From: Xanthobacteraceae bacterium | GTDB lineage: Bacteria; Pseudomonadota; Alphaproteobacteria; Rhizobiales; Xanthobacteraceae | Assembly (NCBI GenBank): GCA_030039655.1 | Contig: JASHVC010000099.1 | Location: 1-8,755, forward strand | Direction: 5' to 3' | DNA length: 8,755 bases | In this document: positions 5,712-8,755 of the stretch, in pieces | Layout of the letters: the number at the start of each line of letters is the position of its first letter | How positions within the stretch are numbered: the stretch's first letter is position 1 | The notes under the pieces: model-generated | Seen by the model: only the letters and a program-made list of their open reading frames with translations | Told to the model about the DNA's origin: nothing | Database searches by the model: none | Made by a program: the position numbers and the translations under genes

Positions 5712-7526
5712 TTAGAGGCGCATGGTGCCGACCGCGATGCGCGCGTGAAGCGCTGCATCGAGCCGCACGAACGATTGGCTTTCCGGCTCAGCGAAATAGA
5801 TTGCGTCTGGTGTCGCGGCAGGATCGTAGCCCTGGCGCTGCAACTCATGCTTGGCGTGCTTGAAGGTGGCGGTCGCGTCGATGGTGTCGCGCAGGCGCAG
5901 GAACAGCGGCTGGGCATAAGCCGGCAACCGGCTCGCCAGATGCTTGCGCAATTGGGCAAAGTCGAGCGGACCGTCGGCGACGATCGCCGCCATACCGGCG
6001 GCGCCTTCGGTGCCAGGCACGGTGACGCCGTACACCGTCGCCTCTGAAATCCCGGGGAACGCCGTGATCGCGGCAGCGACCTCCGTGGTCGCCACATTTT
6101 CGCCCTTCCAGCGGAAGGTGTCGCCGATGCGGTCGACGAAATAGAAGAAGCCGCCAGAGTCCTTGCGCATGAGATCGCCGGTGCGGTACCAGGCGTCGCC
6201 CTTGTCGAACACGTTGCGCAGGATCTTGCGCTCCGACTCCTTCTCGCTCGTGTAGCCCTCAAAGGCGCCCCCGGCGCCGTCCCCGATGCGTCCGATAGCC
6301 TCGCCGGGTTCGTCCGTTGCGCAGCGGATGCAGAAGCCATCAGCGTCGCGCGCCGGCTCCCCGGCAACGTGATCGAATTGCACCAGGGCCAGTGGGAAGC
6401 GATGGGTGAGAAACGAGGGCAGGCGGCCAATGGCGCCGACCTTCCCCTCAACGTTGTAGAGCGAGAAGTTGCCTTCGGTCGCGGCGTAATACTCCAGAAC
6501 GCGGGGAATCTGAAACCGGGTCTGAAATTGCTCCCAGACGTCGGGGCGCAGTCCGTTGCCGCAACATAGCCGTAGTCTATGGGCGCGCTCGAGCGGATGC
6601 TCGGCCGCGTTCACCAGGTATCGGCACAATTCGCCGATATATTGGAACAGGGTGCAATCCCATTCGCGGACGTCGTTCCAGAAGTTATGCACGGAAAATT
6701 TGTCGCGGAGGACCACCGAGCCGCCATTGACCAGCGCCGCCCCAGTCGCCACCACGCCGCCCACCGAGTGGTACATCGGCAGACAGTCATACATGCGGTC
6801 ATCCGGGCCGGTGTTTATGAGTCCGGCGAACCAAAAGCTCCACTGCAGCACCCGATGATGGCTCGTGTTGGCTGCTTTCGGCAGACCTGTGGTGCCAGAG
6901 GTGTAGATGGCGAGCGCGCGGTCGGCGATGGTTACGCCGCGCCGTTCGTGAACCCCAAGCCGCTCCGGAGAATATCGTTCTACGTCGCGATCAATGCGCG
7001 GAAATTCAATGCCGGTGGCATCGCCGTCATGCACCCAGATCTTGGGCCGCGTAGAAAGACACGCGGCTGCTGACTGATATTGCTCGAAAAGTTCCGCGGC
7101 GACGATGAGATGCTTGGGTGCGACGATATCGATGCAATGAGCGAGCGCCTGACCGCGCAGATTGGTATTGAGCAGCGCAACGATGCCGCCGACGCTGGTA
7201 ATACCGAGCCAAATCGCCATGTATTCGGGCCGATTTGGCATCAAAAGCCCGACTGTTTCGCCTCTGGCGAGGTTTTCGCCCAGTGCCCAGCGCGCGTAGC
7301 GGTTGGCGCGACCGGCGAGTTGCCCGTAGTTCAGACGTTCGCGGGCGGATACCAGCGCCGGGGCGTCGCCGCGCGCCGCTGCAGCCTCCTCGATCGCATC
7401 GAGGAGAAGGCGTTTCGGGTCACGGATTATCGGTGCGGTCGCTTCAAGCGCTCGGACCCAGTCGCGCAACGCAGAGTCTTTGCCGCCAGTGTTCCGCGTT
7501 GCTGGACCCATTTCGATGACACTCAT
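5712..7526 (-). CDS. Long/very-long-chain acyl-CoA synthetase, FATP type
   Basis: This 604-residue enzyme of the AMP-binding (ANL) superfamily activates a fatty or related carboxylic acid to its CoA thioester through an acyl-AMP intermediate. Its motifs appear in order: the phosphate loop IYTSGTTGLPKAA (207-219), YYAATEGN (346-353), YRTGDL (447-452) with ribose-binding Asp451, hinge and VLACS/FATP motif DRIGDTFRWKGENVATTEV (465-483), and catalytic Lys556 in TFKHAK. The RWKGENVAT motif separates the fatty-acid-transport-protein/very-long-chain group from ordinary FadD. Length fits that group (about 600-620). No signal peptide is seen; such enzymes are usually soluble or membrane-associated. 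The ATG at 7524-7526 gives the longest form; a second ATG at residue 6 is possible, and neither has a strong ribosome site. It is divergent from the MetY-like gene and ends 36 bp from the outer-membrane gene. Chain length and physiological substrate (fatty acid, bile acid or other) cannot be told. Confidence 0.9.
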   Translation of the reverse strand: MSVIEMGPATRNTGGKDSALRDWVRALEATAPIIRDPKRLLLDAIEEAAAARGDAPALVSARERLNYGQLAGRANRYARWALGENLARGETVGLLMPNRPEYMAIWLGITSVGGIVALLNTNLRGQALAHCIDIVAPKHLIVAAELFEQYQSAAACLSTRPKIWVHDGDATGIEFPRIDRDVERYSPERLGVHERRGVTIADRALAIYTSGTTGLPKAANTSHHRVLQWSFWFAGLINTGPDDRMYDCLPMYHSVGGVVATGAALVNGGSVVLRDKFSVHNFWNDVREWDCTLFQYIGELCRYLVNAAEHPLERAHRLRLCCGNGLRPDVWEQFQTRFQIPRVLEYYAATEGNFSLYNVEGKVGAIGRLPSFLTHRFPLALVQFDHVAGEPARDADGFCIRCATDEPGEAIGRIGDGAGGAFEGYTSEKESERKILRNVFDKGDAWYRTGDLMRKDSGGFFYFVDRIGDTFRWKGENVATTEVAAAITAFPGISEATVYGVTVPGTEGAAGMAAIVADGPLDFAQLRKHLASRLPAYAQPLFLRLRDTIDATATFKHAKHELQRQGYDPAATPDAIYFAEPESQSFVRLDAALHARIAVGTMRL

Positions 7527-7709
7527 GTGTAATGTTCGTCGCTAATGGAAGTCCCAACTTTAACATTAAATAAAATTTGCAAAGGCACGGCTGGTAATTA
7601 AGGTTATTCCATCGAATTCGCCGGAGTTGTGTAGTACGTCGCGCGCGTCATGGATTAAAAGATACAAGCTGCTTACAATTATACGCGTTGCGTCATCTGG
7701 CGGGTAAGT
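7527..7709. promoter_or_regulatory. Divergent intergenic region, AT-rich, between acyl-CoA synthetase and MetY-like genes
   Basis: These 183 bp should hold the promoters of both flanking genes. The left half (about 7555-7610) is notably AT-rich for this DNA and contains TTAA-CA-TTAA (7560-7569). On the minus strand TTACCA, a 17-bp spacer and TTTATT make a weak candidate promoter for the synthetase. Near the MetY start are AAGC-T-GCTT (7666-7674) and ACGC-GTT-GCGT (7683-7693). I could not match the sequence to a SAM-II or other SAM-binding riboswitch, although those often control this gene in alphaproteobacteria. Confidence 0.4.
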
Positions 7710-8755
7710 ATGAAACGCGAAACGTTGGCCGTACACGGAGGCTACGAAACCGATCCGACGACTAAGGCCGTCGCGGTGCCGATTTATCAGACCGTGGCCT
7801 ATGAGTTCGAGAGCGCTGACCACGGTGCGGCGTTGTTTAATCTTGAAGTTCCTGGTTACCGCTACAGCCGCATCAGCAATCCGACCACCGAAGTGCTTGA
7901 GCGCCGCGTCGCCGCCTTGGAAGGCGGTATCGACTCGCTGTGCGTGAGCACCGGGCAAGCCGCACTGAACTACGCGGTGCTCAATCTTTGCGAAATGGGC
8001 AACAATATCGTTTCGGTGCCGCAACTCTACGGCACGACCTATACGCTGTTCGCGCACATTCTGCCGGGGCAGGGCATCGGCGTGCGCTTTGCCGAATCCG
8101 ACGGGCCCGACGACATCGAGAAGCTGATCGACGAGAACACCCGCGGCGTTTTCTGCGAGAGCGTCGGCAATCCGGCTGGTAACATCTGCGACATCGAGGC
8201 GCTGGCTGTTGTGGCCAAGCGGCACGGCATTCCGCTCGTCGTCGACAACACGGTGGCGAGCCCGATCATGCTGCGGCCGATCGAATACGGTGCCGACGTC
8301 ATCGTGCATTCACTGACTAAGTTCATGGGCGGACATGGCACCACGCTTGGCGGCGCCATCGTCGACAGCGGGCGCTTTCCCTGGAAGGAGCACGGGCGGC
8401 GCTTCCGCATATTCAACGAGCCCGACGCGTCCTATCACGGCTTGATCTATACTGAGCATTTCGGCGAACGCGCCTACATTGCCCGCTGCCGCAGCGTCTA
8501 TCAGCGCGCGACCGGTGCCGTGATCTCGCCGCTCTCCTCGTTCCTGCTGCTGCAGGGCATCGAGACGGTGGCGCTGCGTGTCGAGCGTCACGTCGAGAAT
8601 GCGCGCCGCGTTGCCGAATTCCTGCGCGACGATCCGCGCGTCGCCTGGGTCAACTACGCGGGCTTCCCCGACAATCCCTACCACGCGCTGGCGCAGAAAT
8701 ATCTCGGCGGCCGCTCCTGCTCGCTGATGACATTCGGCATCGTGGGCGGACTGGA
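7710..8755 (+). CDS. metY: O-acetylhomoserine sulfhydrylase (MetY-like, Cys/Met PLP enzyme), 3' end cut off
   Basis: This gene encodes a cytoplasmic PLP enzyme that makes homocysteine from O-acetylhomoserine and sulfide, the direct-sulfhydrylation route to methionine. The frame is open from ATG 7710 to the window edge: 348 codons plus two bases, so about 75-85 residues of a usual 425-430 are missing. Family marks are ETLAVHGGYETDPTTKAVAVPIYQT at the N-terminus (residues 4-28), YRYSRISNPTTEVLERRVAALEGG (Tyr52 and Arg54 contact PLP phosphate in relatives), Tyr107 in QLYGTT stacking on the cofactor, ESVGNPAGN (150-158), Asp179 in VVDNT, and the Schiff-base lysine Lys204 in HSLTKFMGGHG. The LSSFLLLQGIETVALRVERH stretch also fits MetY. 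GGCGGG lies 7 bp before the ATG, and an in-frame TAA at 7656-7658 limits the start. A cystathionine gamma-synthase or O-succinylhomoserine enzyme is the alternative, but the GNPAGN and FNEPD sequences favour MetY. Confidence 0.9.
   Translation, partial: MKRETLAVHGGYETDPTTKAVAVPIYQTVAYEFESADHGAALFNLEVPGYRYSRISNPTTEVLERRVAALEGGIDSLCVSTGQAALNYAVLNLCEMGNNIVSVPQLYGTTYTLFAHILPGQGIGVRFAESDGPDDIEKLIDENTRGVFCESVGNPAGNICDIEALAVVAKRHGIPLVVDNTVASPIMLRPIEYGADVIVHSLTKFMGGHGTTLGGAIVDSGRFPWKEHGRRFRIFNEPDASYHGLIYTEHFGERAYIARCRSVYQRATGAVISPLSSFLLLQGIETVALRVERHVENARRVAEFLRDDPRVAWVNYAGFPDNPYHALAQKYLGGRSCSLMTFGIVGGL

Noticed and set aside
7640..7709. SAM-II riboswitch before the MetY-like gene
   Set aside because: GATTAAAAGATAC superficially resembles the start of SAM-II, but the later conserved GCTAAA-type segment and its pairing are not found.
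2650..8755. A sulfur-metabolism cluster joining the PAPS sulfotransferase and MetY
   Set aside because: The two genes are 3 kb apart, divergently organised and separated by unrelated genes; PAPS use and sulfide assimilation do not by themselves link them.

Overview
The window looks like chromosomal DNA of an alphaproteobacterium, most likely a member of the Hyphomicrobiales (Bradyrhizobium/Xanthobacteraceae-like). This is inferred from GC-rich coding DNA, a 710-residue SbmA/BacA-YddA type ABC exporter, an Omp25/31-like small outer-membrane barrel with a signal peptide and proline-rich leader, and the style of the TPR-sulfotransferase. The assignment rests on family resemblance read by eye; no search was run.

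Layout. 2-301 (+) is the C-terminal end of a TRAP transporter large permease. 302-498 is non-coding with one small hairpin. 499-2631 (+) is a fused permease/ATPase ABC transporter. It converges, with only 18 bp between stop codons, on 2650-4677 (-), a nine-repeat TPR protein with a C-terminal PAPS-dependent sulfotransferase domain. 4678-4895 is a divergent promoter region with several palindromes. 4896-5675 (+) is the outer-membrane beta-barrel protein. It converges on 5712-7526 (-), a long/very-long-chain acyl-CoA synthetase of the FATP type. 7527-7709 is a second divergent intergenic region, AT-richer than the genes. 7710-8755 (+) is the first 348 codons of an O-acetylhomoserine sulfhydrylase (MetY-like), cut by the window edge.

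How the genes work together. No two complete neighbouring genes face the same way in a tight operon, so most are probably transcribed alone. Themes are envelope and transport (TRAP, ABC exporter, outer-membrane protein), fatty-acid activation (FATP-type ligase) and sulfur chemistry (sulfotransferase, MetY). A functional link between the ABCD/BacA-like exporter and the FATP-type ligase is conceivable but is only inference. I see no CRISPR, phage, transposon, tRNA or rRNA, and no clear evidence of a wholly new system. The points most worth a second look are the missing Q-loop glutamine in the ABC ATPase, the regular TPR-sulfotransferase, and the operator-like palindrome abutting its candidate promoter.
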